A stretch of 64,000 bases of DNA from Actinoplanes missouriensis 431 (GCF_000284295.1 NC_017093.1:62001-126000), one strand, 5' to 3'. Positions 7,765 through 16,267 are shown, counted from the first letter of the stretch. Numbers and translations: made by a program. The notes: generated from the letters alone by a model not told the origin.

Positions 7765-7979
7765 GGCGTCCCCCTGGGTTCGGCGAAACGTTCTTCGCTG
7801 TCTATCCGGTGAAACGATCCTCTTCGACGGGCGATACGTGGTTCCGGAGTCGAAGTCCGCAAATGGCCGAACGGTTGTCAGGTAAGCCACCTGATCGGTG
7901 GGGTTTGAGCCACGAACCGACGGACAACGCCCCCTACCCGGTGGGTTCGACCGGAAACCCTGCCCGGCTTGTCGGTTGC

Positions 7980-7991
7980 TACCGATGGGTA
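7980..7991. promoter_or_regulatory. Inverted repeat TACC-GATG-GGTA upstream of acyl-CoA dehydrogenase
   Basis: Perfect 4-bp arms. It lies 10 bp before the second inverted repeat at 8002, so the pair could form a repressor operator over the promoter. Confidence 0.4.
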
Positions 7992-8001
7992 ATACAGTGG
8001 G

Positions 8002-8017
8002 GTTACTGACGGGTAAC
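8002..8017. promoter_or_regulatory. Inverted repeat GTTAC-N6-GTAAC upstream of acyl-CoA dehydrogenase
   Basis: GTTACTGACGGGTAAC has perfect 5-bp arms and ends 28 bp before the start at 8046. A very similar element precedes pxpB at 14039-14057. Size and symmetry fit a TetR-family operator, which commonly control fatty acid genes; the regulator is not in the window. Confidence 0.45.
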
Positions 8018-8045
8018 TCGCGTCCGGAGAGCGGGGCCAAGCACG

Positions 8046-9902
8046 ATGACGCACTACAAGAGCAACCTTCGGGACCTCCAGTTCAACCTGTTCGAGGTCT
8101 TCGGAGCCGAGAAGTCGCTCGGCCAGGCGCCGTTCGACGAGTTCGACCTGGAGAGCGCGCGCGACGTGCTCGCGGAGGTCGACCGGCTGGCCCGCGAGGA
8201 TCTCGCCGCCAGCTACGCCGACGCGGACCGCAACCCACCGGTCTTCGACCCGGCGACGCACACCGCGCCGCTGCCGGAGTCCTTCAAGAAGTCCTACGAG
8301 ACCTTCATGGCGTCCGAGTTCTGGCGGCTCGACCTGCCGTCCGCCCTCGGTGGCACCCCGGCGCCGCGCAGCCTCGTGTGGGCCGTCGCCGAGCAGATCC
8401 TCGGTGCGAACGCCCCGATCTGGATGTACTCGTCCGGTCCCTCCTTCGCCCACGTGGCCTTTGTCGAGGGCACCGACGAGCAGAAGGAGTGGGCCAAGCT
8501 CTTCGTCGAGAAGCAGTGGGGCTCGACGATGGTGCTCACCGAGCCGGACGCCGGCTCGGACGTGGGTGCCGGCCGCACCCGCGCCATCCCGCAGCCGGAC
8601 GGCTCGTGGCACATCGAGGGCGTCAAGCGCTTCATCACCTCGGGTGAGCACGACCTGACGGACAACATCATCCACTACGTGCTGGCACGCCCGGTGGGCG
8701 TCGAGGGCGTCGGCGGGCCCGGCACCAAGGGCCTCTCGCTCTTCATCGTGCCGAAGTACCACTTCGACCCGGCGACCGGCGAGCTCGGCGAGCGCAACGG
8801 CATCTACGCCACCAACGTCGAGCACAAGATGGGGATCAAGGTCTCCAACACGTGTGAGATGACCTTCGGCGAGCACGGCACCCCGGCCAAGGGCTGGCTG
8901 CTCGGCGAGGTGCACCAGGGCATCCGGCAGATGTTCATGATCATCGAGAACGCCCGGATGATGGTCGGCACGAAGGCGATCGCGACCCTGTCGACGGGTT
9001 ACCTCAACGCGCTGGAGTACGCGAAGAACCGCGTACAGGGCGCTGACCTGGTGCAGAACGGCGACAAGGCCGCGCCGCGCGTCACCATCACCCACCACCC
9101 GGACGTACGCCGCTCCCTGCTGCTGCAGAAGTCGTATGCCGAGGCCCTGCGTGCCCTGGTCATCTACACCGCGACCTGGCAGGACAAGATCGCCATCGCG
9201 CAGGCCGCCGGTGACGAGAAGACCGCCAAGATCGCCAGCAAGATCAATGACTTCCTGCTGCCGCTCGTCAAGGGCGTCGGCTCGGAGCGGGCGTACGAGC
9301 TGCTCGGCCATGAGTCGCTGCAGACCTTCGGTGGCTCCGGCTTCCTGCAGGACTACCCGCTCGAGCAGTACGTGCGGGACGCGAAGATCGACACCCTGTA
9401 CGAGGGCACCACCGCGATCCAGAGCCTCGACCTGATCTTCCGCAAGATCGTCAAGGACAACGGCCGGGCGCTCGGCACGATCGCCGCGGAGATCCAGGGC
9501 TTCGTCGAGAGCGAGGCCGGCAACGGCCAGCTCAAGGAGGAGCGGCTGGCGCTCGGCAAGGCGCTCGGCGAGATGCAGCAGATCCTCGGCACCACGCTGG
9601 GCTGGCTGCAGGAGGTCCAGGGCGGCCAGGCCCGGGAGCTCTACAAGATCGGCCTGAGCTCGCGCCGGATCCTGCTCGCCCTCGGCGACGTCGTGCTCGC
9701 CTGGCTGCTGCTGCGCCAGGCCGAGGTGGCGCTGAACGCGCTGAACACCGAGGTGTCGGAGGCGGACAAGGCGTTCTACACCGGCAAGGTTGCGGCGGCC
9801 CGCTTCTTCGTCCGCGAGATCCTGCCGCGCATCGGCGCCGACCGTCGCATCATCGAGAACACCAACCTCGACGTCATGGACCTTCCCGAGGAAGCGTTCT
9901 GA
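8046..9902 (+). CDS. Acyl-CoA dehydrogenase (long, 618-residue FadE/DmdC-like class)
   Basis: 618 residues, longer than the usual 380, as expected for the class with an extended N-terminus and an additional C-terminal acyl-CoA dehydrogenase domain. Visible features: [16 protein letters not shown], the FAD/substrate strand [24 protein letters not shown] in the middle beta domain, and the helical domain with [34 protein letters not shown], the flavin-binding and catalytic-base segment. It catalyses FAD-dependent alpha,beta-dehydrogenation of an acyl-CoA, passing electrons to ETF; chain length is not evident. Starts at ATG 8046, is monocistronic, and has two inverted repeats upstream and a strong terminator downstream. 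Confidence 0.93.
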   Translation: MTHYKSNLRDLQFNLFEVFGAEKSLGQAPFDEFDLESARDVLAEVDRLAREDLAASYADADRNPPVFDPATHTAPLPESFKKSYETFMASEFWRLDLPSALGGTPAPRSLVWAVAEQILGANAPIWMYSSGPSFAHVAFVEGTDEQKEWAKLFVEKQWGSTMVLTEPDAGSDVGAGRTRAIPQPDGSWHIEGVKRFITSGEHDLTDNIIHYVLARPVGVEGVGGPGTKGLSLFIVPKYHFDPATGELGERNGIYATNVEHKMGIKVSNTCEMTFGEHGTPAKGWLLGEVHQGIRQMFMIIENARMMVGTKAIATLSTGYLNALEYAKNRVQGADLVQNGDKAAPRVTITHHPDVRRSLLLQKSYAEALRALVIYTATWQDKIAIAQAAGDEKTAKIASKINDFLLPLVKGVGSERAYELLGHESLQTFGGSGFLQDYPLEQYVRDAKIDTLYEGTTAIQSLDLIFRKIVKDNGRALGTIAAEIQGFVESEAGNGQLKEERLALGKALGEMQQILGTTLGWLQEVQGGQARELYKIGLSSRRILLALGDVVLAWLLLRQAEVALNALNTEVSEADKAFYTGKVAAARFFVREILPRIGADRRIIENTNLDVMDLPEEAF

Positions 9903-9930
9903 TTTAGATCTTTTCCCACTCTCCTGAAAA

Positions 9931-9970
9931 GACGAAGGCCGGCGGACAACGATGTCCGCCGGCCTTCGTC
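9931..9970 (+). terminator. Intrinsic terminator after acyl-CoA dehydrogenase
   Basis: Perfect 18-bp stem GACGAAGGCCGGCGGACA / TGTCCGCCGGCCTTCGTC with an ACGA loop. No long T-run follows, as is usual in actinomycetes. Confidence 0.8.
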
Positions 9971-9984
9971 GTTACCGGGCCGGC

Positions 9985-10109
9985 AAGACATCCGGGTATG
10001 TGCTGAAAGTCAACACCAAGAAGCAGAAAAGACCATGAAGGTACGGGTTCGGGTCTACGACAAGCTTGCGAATGTCACCACCACGACGACCAGGACCTGG
10101 CGTCGCTGA
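9985..10109 (+). pseudogene. Decayed duplicate of the 3' end of the adjacent subtilase-like gene
   Basis: This stretch reads KTSGYVLKVNTKKQK, then after a one-base deletion near 10030 MKVRVRVYDKLANVTTTTTR, then TWRR and a stop at 10107-10109. It matches codon by codon the last 41 residues of the subtilase-like protein encoded downstream (DNA 12250-12379). Third-base changes between the copies and the frameshift show it is an old copy under no selection. There is no start codon or domain upstream: the acyl-CoA dehydrogenase terminator directly precedes it. It is best explained as the remnant of a second tandem subtilase-like gene whose body was deleted. Confidence 0.85.
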
Positions 10110-10117
10110 CTTCGATC

Positions 10118-10123
10118 TATATG
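10118..10123 (+). promoter_or_regulatory. Possible -10 box TATGAT for the subtilase-like gene
   Basis: CTATATGAT precedes the signal-peptide region. Transcription would start near 10130, making the ATG at 10121 untranslatable and pointing to the GTG at 10160. Confidence 0.45.
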
Positions 10124-10159
10124 ATCGGCGTTCGTCCTTTCCAGACATTGGCCACGGGG

Positions 10160-12379
10160 GTGCCATCGTTGCGTACCGTTTCGTTATCTCTTGCCGCCGT
10201 TCTGCTGGCCGGAGTGTCCGCCACAGCGGCGACACCGGCGGTAGCGGCGCCGTCCGACAGACCCTGGCTGGGGTACACCATCGGCCTCCAGCCGAACGTC
10301 AAGCCGTTGGAGCTGCTCAAGCGGCTCGACATCCAGCCTTCTGGGGCTTTGGAGTGGGTCACCGGGCTTAACGCCGTCTCGGGTGGCCTCTTCTATGAAG
10401 GGCACTACTCCTCGGTTCTGACGAAGCTGCAGGCCGATCCGGATGTCCGCTTCGCGGAGCTCATGGCCTTCACCGACTCGAACGAGTCGTACTGGAACCC
10501 GTTGACCGGCCGCGAGCTGGACACCGTCCAGCTGCCGCACGGCAAGACCGGTACCGAGGACGTCACCGTCGCGGTGCTCAACACCGGTGTCACGCCGAAC
10601 CGGGACCTGCCGGAGAGCCGGCTGGTACCCGGCTTCAACACGCTCGATCTGCCGTTCGTCGGTCATGAGGACCTCCCTCGTCAGGGGAGGAGCACCAAGG
10701 ACGACGGCGGCTTCGGGACGATGACGGCGGGGATCATCGCCGGCGACTCGGGCATCTGCCCGAGCTGCAAGATCATGCCGGTGAAGGTCTCCTTCGCGGA
10801 CCCGGGCCGGGTCACCGGATCGGCCTCCGATCTCGCCGCCGGCATCGTCTGGGCGACTGATCACGGCGCCGACGTCATCACGACGCCTGCCGTGGTGGAC
10901 CGCGAGAGCAAGCTTCTCGCCGAGGCGATTCAGTACGCCCTGAACGAGAAAGTGCTGGTCGTCGCGTCGGCCGGCAAGGACATCTATGACGGCCGCCAGG
11001 TCCAGCCGGCGGCTACCGAGCAGGTGCTGTCGGTCAGCGCCGTCGACACGTCGGGCCGGGTCACCGGACGCTACGGCTCCAACACCGGTGGCAGCCGCTG
11101 GATCGACGTGGCCGCGGCCGAGGGTGCACCCGCGGTCAACCACCTCGGCGCGTCGTCTCAGCTCGACGGCGTGGAGGGGGCCACCGCAGTGGTGGCCGGC
11201 ACCGCCGCCCTGGCTTTCTCGATGCAGCCCGGAGTGAAAGCCGACGAGGTGCGGCAGTCGATCGTGGACACCGCGATCCCCGCCGGTCTGCCGGTCCTGA
11301 ACGCCGGCCGCGCTGTCCACAAGGTGGCCGGCAACGACACCGCCGACCCGGAGATCACCTCGACCGGCCTCACCGCCAACCAGTTGATCTCGAAGCCGAT
11401 CGACGTCCGCCCGGTGGCGACCGACGACTACGGCATCGTGCTCACCGAGTTGACGGCCGGCGGCAAGACGGTCACGACGCGGAGCCCGTGGGAGACGCTG
11501 CGGTTCACCCCGCCGGCCGGCTTCTCCGGCGACCTCGCCGTGTCGCTGCGCGTCACCGACGTCGCGGGCAAGACCGCCGGGGCGACCACGGTCGTCAAGG
11601 TCGACACGGTCGGCCCGACCGGCAGCTTCGTCTCGCCGGCCGCCGGCGCACGCGTCCGGGGCGCGGCGAAGGTGGTGTTCCGCGGTTCGGCGGACGTCGC
11701 CTCCGCCAAGGTCAACGGCGTGGCGATGAAGAAGTCCGGCGCCGACTGGACGGCCAGCGCGACGCCGAACCGCGGAAACCTCGTGGTCGAGGCGGCCGAC
11801 CAGTACGGCAACGTCAGCCGGTTCACCCGTGCCGTCGTGGTCGACAACGACGGGCCGACCGCCACCGCTGTGAACCCGAAGCAGAACACCCGGGTCCGTG
11901 GCACGTTCACCACCTCGCTGAGCGGTGTGAAGGACGCTTCCGGAGTGGCCAAGGCCGAGCTGTGGGCGAACGGCAAGTACCTGGGCGCGGGCTACTCCAA
12001 GAAGGTTGCGACAGGTAAGTCCAGCGGCAACGTCAAGCTGGTCTGGAAGCTGACCGACAAGCTGGGCAACTCCCGCTCGTACACCCGGATTGTGATCGCC
12101 GACAACAAGGCGCCGAGCGTGTCGATCACCAAGGCCCCGAAGAACAAGGCCAAGGTGAAGGGCACGGTCAAGGTCTCGGTGAAGGCCTCCGATGCCTCCG
12201 GCATCGCGCGGGTCGAGCTGATCGTGAACGGCAAGGTGGTCGCGACGGACAAGACCTCCGGGTACGTCCTGAGCGTCAACACCAAGAAGCAGAAGAAGTC
12301 GATGCAGGTGCGGGTCCGGGCTTACGACAAGCTCGGCAACGTCACCTACACGACGACCCGCACCTGGTACCGCAAGTAG
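10160..12379 (+). CDS. Secreted subtilase-fold (S8) pseudoprotease with C-terminal Ig-like domains
   Basis: 739 residues from GTG 10160, which starts right at a clean signal peptide (PSLRTVSLSLAAVLLAGVSA, cleavage near PAVAA); the ATG at 10121 lies inside a likely -10 box. Residues about 35-105 resemble an inhibitor I9-type propeptide, then an S8 fold follows. Every catalytic position is changed: the Asp motif reads AVLNTGV (Asn, codon 10580), the His motif GFGTMTAGIIAG (Phe, codon 10712), the oxyanion Asn region VVASAGKD (Lys, codon 10976) and the Ser motif LDGVEGATAVVAG (Glu, codon 11174). The fold remains intact around these sites, so it should be inactive, perhaps a binding or structural protein. 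The C-terminal 340 residues form about three bacterial Ig-like repeats, each ending near a D-K/Q-x-G-N motif. Confidence 0.85.
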   Translation: MPSLRTVSLSLAAVLLAGVSATAATPAVAAPSDRPWLGYTIGLQPNVKPLELLKRLDIQPSGALEWVTGLNAVSGGLFYEGHYSSVLTKLQADPDVRFAELMAFTDSNESYWNPLTGRELDTVQLPHGKTGTEDVTVAVLNTGVTPNRDLPESRLVPGFNTLDLPFVGHEDLPRQGRSTKDDGGFGTMTAGIIAGDSGICPSCKIMPVKVSFADPGRVTGSASDLAAGIVWATDHGADVITTPAVVDRESKLLAEAIQYALNEKVLVVASAGKDIYDGRQVQPAATEQVLSVSAVDTSGRVTGRYGSNTGGSRWIDVAAAEGAPAVNHLGASSQLDGVEGATAVVAGTAALAFSMQPGVKADEVRQSIVDTAIPAGLPVLNAGRAVHKVAGNDTADPEITSTGLTANQLISKPIDVRPVATDDYGIVLTELTAGGKTVTTRSPWETLRFTPPAGFSGDLAVSLRVTDVAGKTAGATTVVKVDTVGPTGSFVSPAAGARVRGAAKVVFRGSADVASAKVNGVAMKKSGADWTASATPNRGNLVVEAADQYGNVSRFTRAVVVDNDGPTATAVNPKQNTRVRGTFTTSLSGVKDASGVAKAELWANGKYLGAGYSKKVATGKSSGNVKLVWKLTDKLGNSRSYTRIVIADNKAPSVSITKAPKNKAKVKGTVKVSVKASDASGIARVELIVNGKVVATDKTSGYVLSVNTKKQKKSMQVRVRAYDKLGNVTYTTTRTWYRK

Positions 12380-12386
12380 GACCGGT

Positions 12387-12905
12387 TCAGCCCCGGGCGG
12401 TGTGCCGGCGGAGCAGGCGCATCGCCCCGGGTTCGACCGATGACCACGGTTTCTCGCCGCTGTGCACGGCGATCCCGGAGGTCTTGATCTCCACGACCGT
12501 GCCTTGGAACTGGTCGTCCGGCAGCATCAGCGCGGACACTTCGGACATCGTCGGGTTGTGGCCGACGATCAGGACCGTCCGGACCGTGTCGGGGACCGCG
12601 CGGAGCAGGTCGAACACCTCGGTGCGGCCACCCTCGTAAAGACCCTCTTCATACCGGACCTCGGGCGCGCCGTGCGGGTGCTCGCCCTGCACCAGCGCGA
12701 TCGAGGCGGCCTGCCAGGTCTGCCGGGTGCGTTTCGCCGGCGAGCAGAGGACCAGGTCCGGGTGCAGCCGGGCGTCGGCCAGCCAGGCGCCCGCGGCGTC
12801 CGCGTCGGACTCCCCGCGATCGGTGAGTGCGCGGTCGAAGTCGTCGAGGTCGCCGGGCGTCTCAGCCTTGGCGTGGCGCAGCAGGATCAGCGTTCGCGTG
12901 GTCAT
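12387..12905 (-). CDS. SixA-type histidine phosphatase
   Basis: 172 residues from ATG 12905. Histidine phosphatase superfamily: LILLRHAKAETPGDLDDFDR holds the RHG-type catalytic His; DLVLCSPAKRTRQTW and TVLIVGHNPTMSEVSALML provide the second Arg and second catalytic His. The closest family is SixA phosphohistidine phosphatase, which dephosphorylates His on phosphotransfer proteins; actinobacterial members often have unknown targets. A longer in-frame ORF reaching 13190 is not supported because homologues begin with the MTTRTLILLRHAKA segment. It is convergent with the subtilase-like gene (7 nt apart). Confidence 0.88.
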   Translation of the reverse strand: MTTRTLILLRHAKAETPGDLDDFDRALTDRGESDADAAGAWLADARLHPDLVLCSPAKRTRQTWQAASIALVQGEHPHGAPEVRYEEGLYEGGRTEVFDLLRAVPDTVRTVLIVGHNPTMSEVSALMLPDDQFQGTVVEIKTSGIAVHSGEKPWSSVEPGAMRLLRRHTARG

Positions 12906-13020
12906 GGGAACCAGCTTGCCTGATTGGAATTTCGGCCGGGCGGGTAAACGGTCGTCCGACGCATTCACCACGGTCGAGCGCTGACGCTCGGTCGAGCGGA
13001 CACCACCCGAGGAGGGTCCG

Positions 13021-13299
13021 ATGGGCATCGGCGCAAGCATTTTCCTGCTGGCTCTGGGGGCGATCCTGGCGTTCGCCGTGGAGGCGGACATCAGTGGCCT
13101 GGACATCAGCGTGATCGGCTGGATTCTGATGGCCGCCGGCCTGGCCGGACTGATCATCACGCTCTGGTTCTGGAACAGCCGCCGCCGCACGGTGGTGACC
13201 CGGACGCAGCAGCCGGTTGCCGGTGCCGGGTACAGCGAGTACCGCGAGGTCCGCCGGAACGACGACGTGCCCCCGCCGCCGCCCCCGGCCTACTCCTGA
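13021..13299 (+). CDS. DUF6458-family small membrane protein
   Basis: 92 residues. Starts MGIGASIFLLALGAILAFAV, then a second membrane segment (VIGWILMAAGLAGLIITLWFW) and a short cytoplasmic tail with Arg-rich and polyproline (PPPPPP) stretches. The MGIG start and two-TM layout are typical of the actinobacterial DUF6458 family, of unknown function. A GAGGAGG-type ribosome-binding site precedes the ATG. Confidence 0.85.
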   Translation: MGIGASIFLLALGAILAFAVEADISGLDISVIGWILMAAGLAGLIITLWFWNSRRRTVVTRTQQPVAGAGYSEYREVRRNDDVPPPPPPAYS

Positions 13300-13306
13300 T
13301 CAAACA

Positions 13307-13343
13307 ATGAAAGCCCGGGTCCGATGCGGACCCGGGCTTTCAT
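13307..13343. terminator. Bidirectional terminator
   Basis: Perfect 17-bp inverted repeat ATGAAAGCCCGGGTCCG / CGGACCCGGGCTTTCAT with a 3-nt loop, between convergent genes and overlapping the stop of the hemolysin III gene. Runs of A and T at the stem ends serve both strands. Confidence 0.8.
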
Positions 13344-14014
13344 GCATATAGCGCGAAATAAATCGCGATGTGGTGGCAGATCGCCGCCACCAGCGTGCAG
13401 GCGTGGAAGAACTCGTGGTGGCCGAAGACGGTCGGCCACGGGTTCGGCCGGCGCAGAGCGTAGAAGACCGCCCCGACCGTGTAGATCAGGCCACCGACCA
13501 CCATCAGGACCAAGCAGGTCACGCTGACGTGCAGAATGTCCGGGATGATGGCGACCGCGACCCAGCCGAGCGCCACATAGAGCGGCGCTCCCACCCAGCG
13601 GGGCACGTGCGGCCAGATGACCTTCAGCGCGACACCGCCGAGAGCGCCGATCCAGACCAGGCTGAGCATCAGCGTGGCCTTGCTGTCGCTCAGGAGCAGC
13701 ACACAGAACGGCGTGTAGGTGCCGGCGATGAAGATGAAGATCATTGAGTGATCCATCCGCCGCATGATCTGGTAGCCGCGTTCGCTCCAGACCCGGCGGT
13801 GGTACAGCGCGCTGACGCCGAAGAGGCCGCAGACGGTGATGCTGTAGATCAGGCAGCTGATGAACGGGCCGATGCCGGGGCGGCTCCACGCGATCGAGCA
13901 GAGCACGATGCCGCAGACGGCGGCGACGAAGAACGCGTACTGATGCAACCGGCCGCGCAGACGCGGCTTGCCGAGGTCGGCCGGCTTCATCCGGAACGGG
14001 GTGGGTGCTGTCAC
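13340..14014 (-). CDS. Hemolysin III / TrhA-type membrane protein (PAQR superfamily)
   Basis: 224 residues, seven hydrophobic segments. Family motifs are present: CGLFGVSALYHR (conserved Ser and His of the PAQR core), RRMDHSMIFIFIAGTYTPF with the second conserved acidic/His pair, and the closing HHEFFHACTLVAAICHHIAIYF with the metal-ligand histidines. Bacterial TrhA/YqfA members affect membrane fluidity and energetics, and ceramidase-like hydrolase activity is proposed for the superfamily. A TAACCT box lies seven bases upstream of the GTG start at 14014, suggesting a leaderless mRNA. It is divergent from pxpB. Confidence 0.88.
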   Translation of the reverse strand: MTAPTPFRMKPADLGKPRLRGRLHQYAFFVAAVCGIVLCSIAWSRPGIGPFISCLIYSITVCGLFGVSALYHRRVWSERGYQIMRRMDHSMIFIFIAGTYTPFCVLLLSDSKATLMLSLVWIGALGGVALKVIWPHVPRWVGAPLYVALGWVAVAIIPDILHVSVTCLVLMVVGGLIYTVGAVFYALRRPNPWPTVFGHHEFFHACTLVAAICHHIAIYFALYA

Positions 14015-14021
14015 GGGTTCC

Positions 14022-14027
14022 AGGTTA
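14022..14027 (-). promoter_or_regulatory. -10 box TAACCT of hemolysin III gene (leaderless)
   Basis: Minus-strand TAACCT, then seven bases to the GTG at 14014. It lies beside the inverted repeats shared with pxpB regulation. Confidence 0.5.
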
Positions 14028-14038
14028 CGGCACCGTAG

Positions 14039-14057
14039 GTTACTAATGGGTAGTGAC
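14039..14057. promoter_or_regulatory. Inverted repeat GTTACTA-N5-TAGTGAC upstream of pxpB
   Basis: Arms of 7 bp with one mismatch, 35 bp before the pxpB start. A second small inverted repeat, TACGG-CA-CCGTA, sits at 14026-14037. The GGTTACT...GGGTA core also occurs upstream of the acyl-CoA dehydrogenase at 8001-8015, so one regulator may read both. Confidence 0.45.
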
Positions 14058-14092
14058 GCCGGATACGACAGGCCATCCCGGATGATTTCCTC

Positions 14093-14698
14093 ATGAAGGT
14101 AAGACGTGTGGGCGCCTCAGCGCTACTGATCGAGTGTCCGGACGCCACCCGGGTGGAGGATTGGCGCGCCGAGCTCTGGCGCCGCCGGGAGACCGGTGAA
14201 CTCGAGGCCGTCGACATCGTCCCGGGCGCCCGCACGGTCCTGCTCGACGGCGTTCCGACCGGCACCGAGGAGCGCCTCGCCGGATGGGAGCCCGCGCCCG
14301 GCGGCACGCGTGATCCCGGCCCGCTCGTCGAGGTTCCGGCCACGTTCGACGGCGCGGATCTGCCGGACGTCGCCGAGATCTGGCAGGTCTCCGTCGAAGA
14401 AGCCGTGAAACGCCTGGTGGAGACGCCACTGACCGTCGCGTTCTGCGGCTTCGCTCCGGGTTTCGCCTATCTGCGCGGACTTCCCGAGGCCTGGTCGGTG
14501 CCCCGGCTTCCGGCGCCCCGCCCGCGCGTCCCGGCCGGATCGATAGCTCTCGCCGCCGGCTACGCCGGCATCTATCCCACGGCCTCGCCGGGCGGGTGGC
14601 GGCTGGTGGGCCACACCCCATTGACGATCTTTGAGGTACGGCGGGAGCAGCCCGCCCTGCTCACCCCGGGAACGCGCGTGAAGCTGGTGCAGCAGTGA
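14093..14698 (+). CDS. pxpB: 5-oxoprolinase subunit PxpB
   Basis: 201 residues from ATG 14093. KipI/PxpB family: EEAVKRLVETPLTVAFCGF followed by APGFAYLRGLPEAWSVPRL, then RVPAGSIALAAGYAGIYPT, which forms the cyclophilin-like ATP-handling fold, and SPGGWRLVGHTP. With PxpC and PxpA it hydrolyses 5-oxoproline (pyroglutamate) to glutamate with ATP, removing a toxic spontaneous product of glutamine. It is first in an operon in the order pxpB-pxpC-pxpA with overlapping ends; the pxpC GTG overlaps this stop by 4 nt. Confidence 0.93.
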   Translation: MKVRRVGASALLIECPDATRVEDWRAELWRRRETGELEAVDIVPGARTVLLDGVPTGTEERLAGWEPAPGGTRDPGPLVEVPATFDGADLPDVAEIWQVSVEEAVKRLVETPLTVAFCGFAPGFAYLRGLPEAWSVPRLPAPRPRVPAGSIALAAGYAGIYPTASPGGWRLVGHTPLTIFEVRREQPALLTPGTRVKLVQQ

Positions 14699-15525
14699 TC
14701 ACCGTGCTGCGGGCCGGCCCGCTCACCACCGTGCAGGACCTCGGCCGGCCCGGATACGCCCACCTCGGTGTCCCCCGGTCCGGTGCGCTCGACATTCCCG
14801 CGCTGCGCCGGGCCAACCGCCTCGCCGGGAACCCGGACGGCACGGCGGCGCTGGAGACCACCCTGATGGGCTGCAGACTGCGGTTCGAGGCGCCGGCCAC
14901 CGTCGCGGTGACGGGTGCGGTCGCCACCGTGAAACTGGATCGGGAGCCGGTCAGTGGCCCGGTCGTCGACGTGCCGGCCGGTGGTGTGCTGGAGATCGGC
15001 CGAGCGGTACGGGGCGTGCGCTCCTACCTCGCCGTGGCCGGTGGGATCGCCGTCGAAGCGGTGCTCGGCAGCCGGTCCACCGACACCCTGGCCGGAATCG
15101 GGCCGGAGCGGCTGGCCGACGGCATGACGCTGCCGGTCGGGACGGTCTCCGGTGGGGTGGACGGCGTTGCCGGGGACGGGTCGCCGATCGGCGAGGAGAT
15201 CGAGCTCGGGGTCCGGCTCGGGCCGCGGGACGACTGGTTCGACGTCGCGGGACTGTTCGGTACCCCGTACACGATCAGTCCGATGAGCAACCGCGTCGGG
15301 GCCCGGCTGGCCGGCACCGCCGTGACCCGCGCCCGGGCCGGCGAACTTCCCTCCGAAGGCGTGGTGCTCGGCGCCGTGCAGGTGCCGGCGGACGGGCAGC
15401 CGATCGTCTTCCTGGCCGACCATCCCACCACCGGGGGATATCCGGTGATAGGCGTGGTCGGCGACGTCACGCCGCTCGCGCAGGCCCGGCCGGGGACTAC
15501 GGTACGTTTCCGTGACCTCGATTGA
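14695..15525 (+). CDS. pxpC: 5-oxoprolinase subunit PxpC
   Basis: 276 residues from GTG 14695, overlapping pxpB by 4 nt. KipA/PxpC (carboxyltransferase-domain) family: TTVQDLGRPGYAHLGVPRSG and LETTLMGCRLRFEA near the N-terminus, GVRSYLAVAGGIAVEAVLGS in the middle, and EGVVLGAVQVPADGQPIVFL towards the C-terminus. It pairs with PxpB to phosphorylate and activate 5-oxoproline before PxpA cleavage. The next gene starts 14 nt inside this one, so the three subunits are translationally coupled. Confidence 0.93.
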   Translation: MITVLRAGPLTTVQDLGRPGYAHLGVPRSGALDIPALRRANRLAGNPDGTAALETTLMGCRLRFEAPATVAVTGAVATVKLDREPVSGPVVDVPAGGVLEIGRAVRGVRSYLAVAGGIAVEAVLGSRSTDTLAGIGPERLADGMTLPVGTVSGGVDGVAGDGSPIGEEIELGVRLGPRDDWFDVAGLFGTPYTISPMSNRVGARLAGTAVTRARAGELPSEGVVLGAVQVPADGQPIVFLADHPTTGGYPVIGVVGDVTPLAQARPGTTVRFRDLD

Positions 15526-16267
15526 TCTCAACGCCGACCTCGGTGAGGGATTCGGCGCCTGGACACTCGGCGACGACGACGCCCTGCTCTCCGTCGTGAC
15601 CTCGGCGAACGTGGCGTGCGGCTTCCACGCCGGCGACCCGTCCACGATGCGCCGGGTCTGCCGGACGGCAGCGGAGAACGGCGTCGCGGTCGGCGCGCAG
15701 GTCGGCTACCGGGATCTGGCCGGTTTCGGTCGGCGGCGGATCGAGTACGCACGGGACGAGCTGCGCGACGACATCCTTTACCAGGTCGGCGCGCTGGAGG
15801 CGTTCTGCCGGGCGGCCGGTGATCGGGTGCGTTACCTGAAGCCGCACGGCGCCCTCTACAACACCGCGGCGGTCGACCCGGTGCAGGCCGGCGCCGTGGT
15901 CGACGCGGTGCTCGCCTGGGACCCGGCGATGCCGGTGCTCTGCCAGCCGGGGTCGGTGCTGGCGGTGGCCGCGGCCGAGGCCGGGCTGACCGTGGTCGGC
16001 GAGGGATTCGCCGACCGTGGGTACTCGGCGGACGGCCGGCTGGTGCCACGGTCGGCCGCCGGCGCCCTGGTCCATGCGCCGGGTGATGTGGTGGAGCGTG
16101 CCGTGCGGATGGCGGTCCGGGGTGAGGTGGTCGCCGTGGACGGGACCGTCGTGCCGTGCCCGGTCCGGTCGATCTGCGTGCACGGGGACACACCGGGAGC
16201 GGTGGAGCTGGCCCGCGCGGTCCGGGCCGGGCTTGCGGGCCAGCTTCACGTCAAGCCGTTCGTCTAA
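15512..16267 (+). CDS. pxpA: 5-oxoprolinase subunit PxpA (LamB/YcsF family)
   Basis: 251 residues from GTG 15512. LamB/YcsF polysaccharide-deacetylase-like barrel: IDLNADLGEGFGAWTLGDDD with metal-binding Asp, SANVACGFHAGDPSTM, VGAQVGYRDLAGFGRR, VRYLKPHGALYN and SICVHGDTPGAVE. It carries out the hydrolytic ring opening of 5-oxoproline once activated by PxpBC. The stop overlaps that of the convergent thioredoxin/NHL gene by 4 nt. Confidence 0.94.
   Translation: MTSIDLNADLGEGFGAWTLGDDDALLSVVTSANVACGFHAGDPSTMRRVCRTAAENGVAVGAQVGYRDLAGFGRRRIEYARDELRDDILYQVGALEAFCRAAGDRVRYLKPHGALYNTAAVDPVQAGAVVDAVLAWDPAMPVLCQPGSVLAVAAAEAGLTVVGEGFADRGYSADGRLVPRSAAGALVHAPGDVVERAVRMAVRGEVVAVDGTVVPCPVRSICVHGDTPGAVELARAVRAGLAGQLHVKPFV

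Noticed and set aside
12906-13190. N-terminal extension of the SixA gene
   Set aside because: The frame is open, but the segment overlaps the promoter and start of the DUF6458 gene, and SixA homologues start at the RHG motif region.
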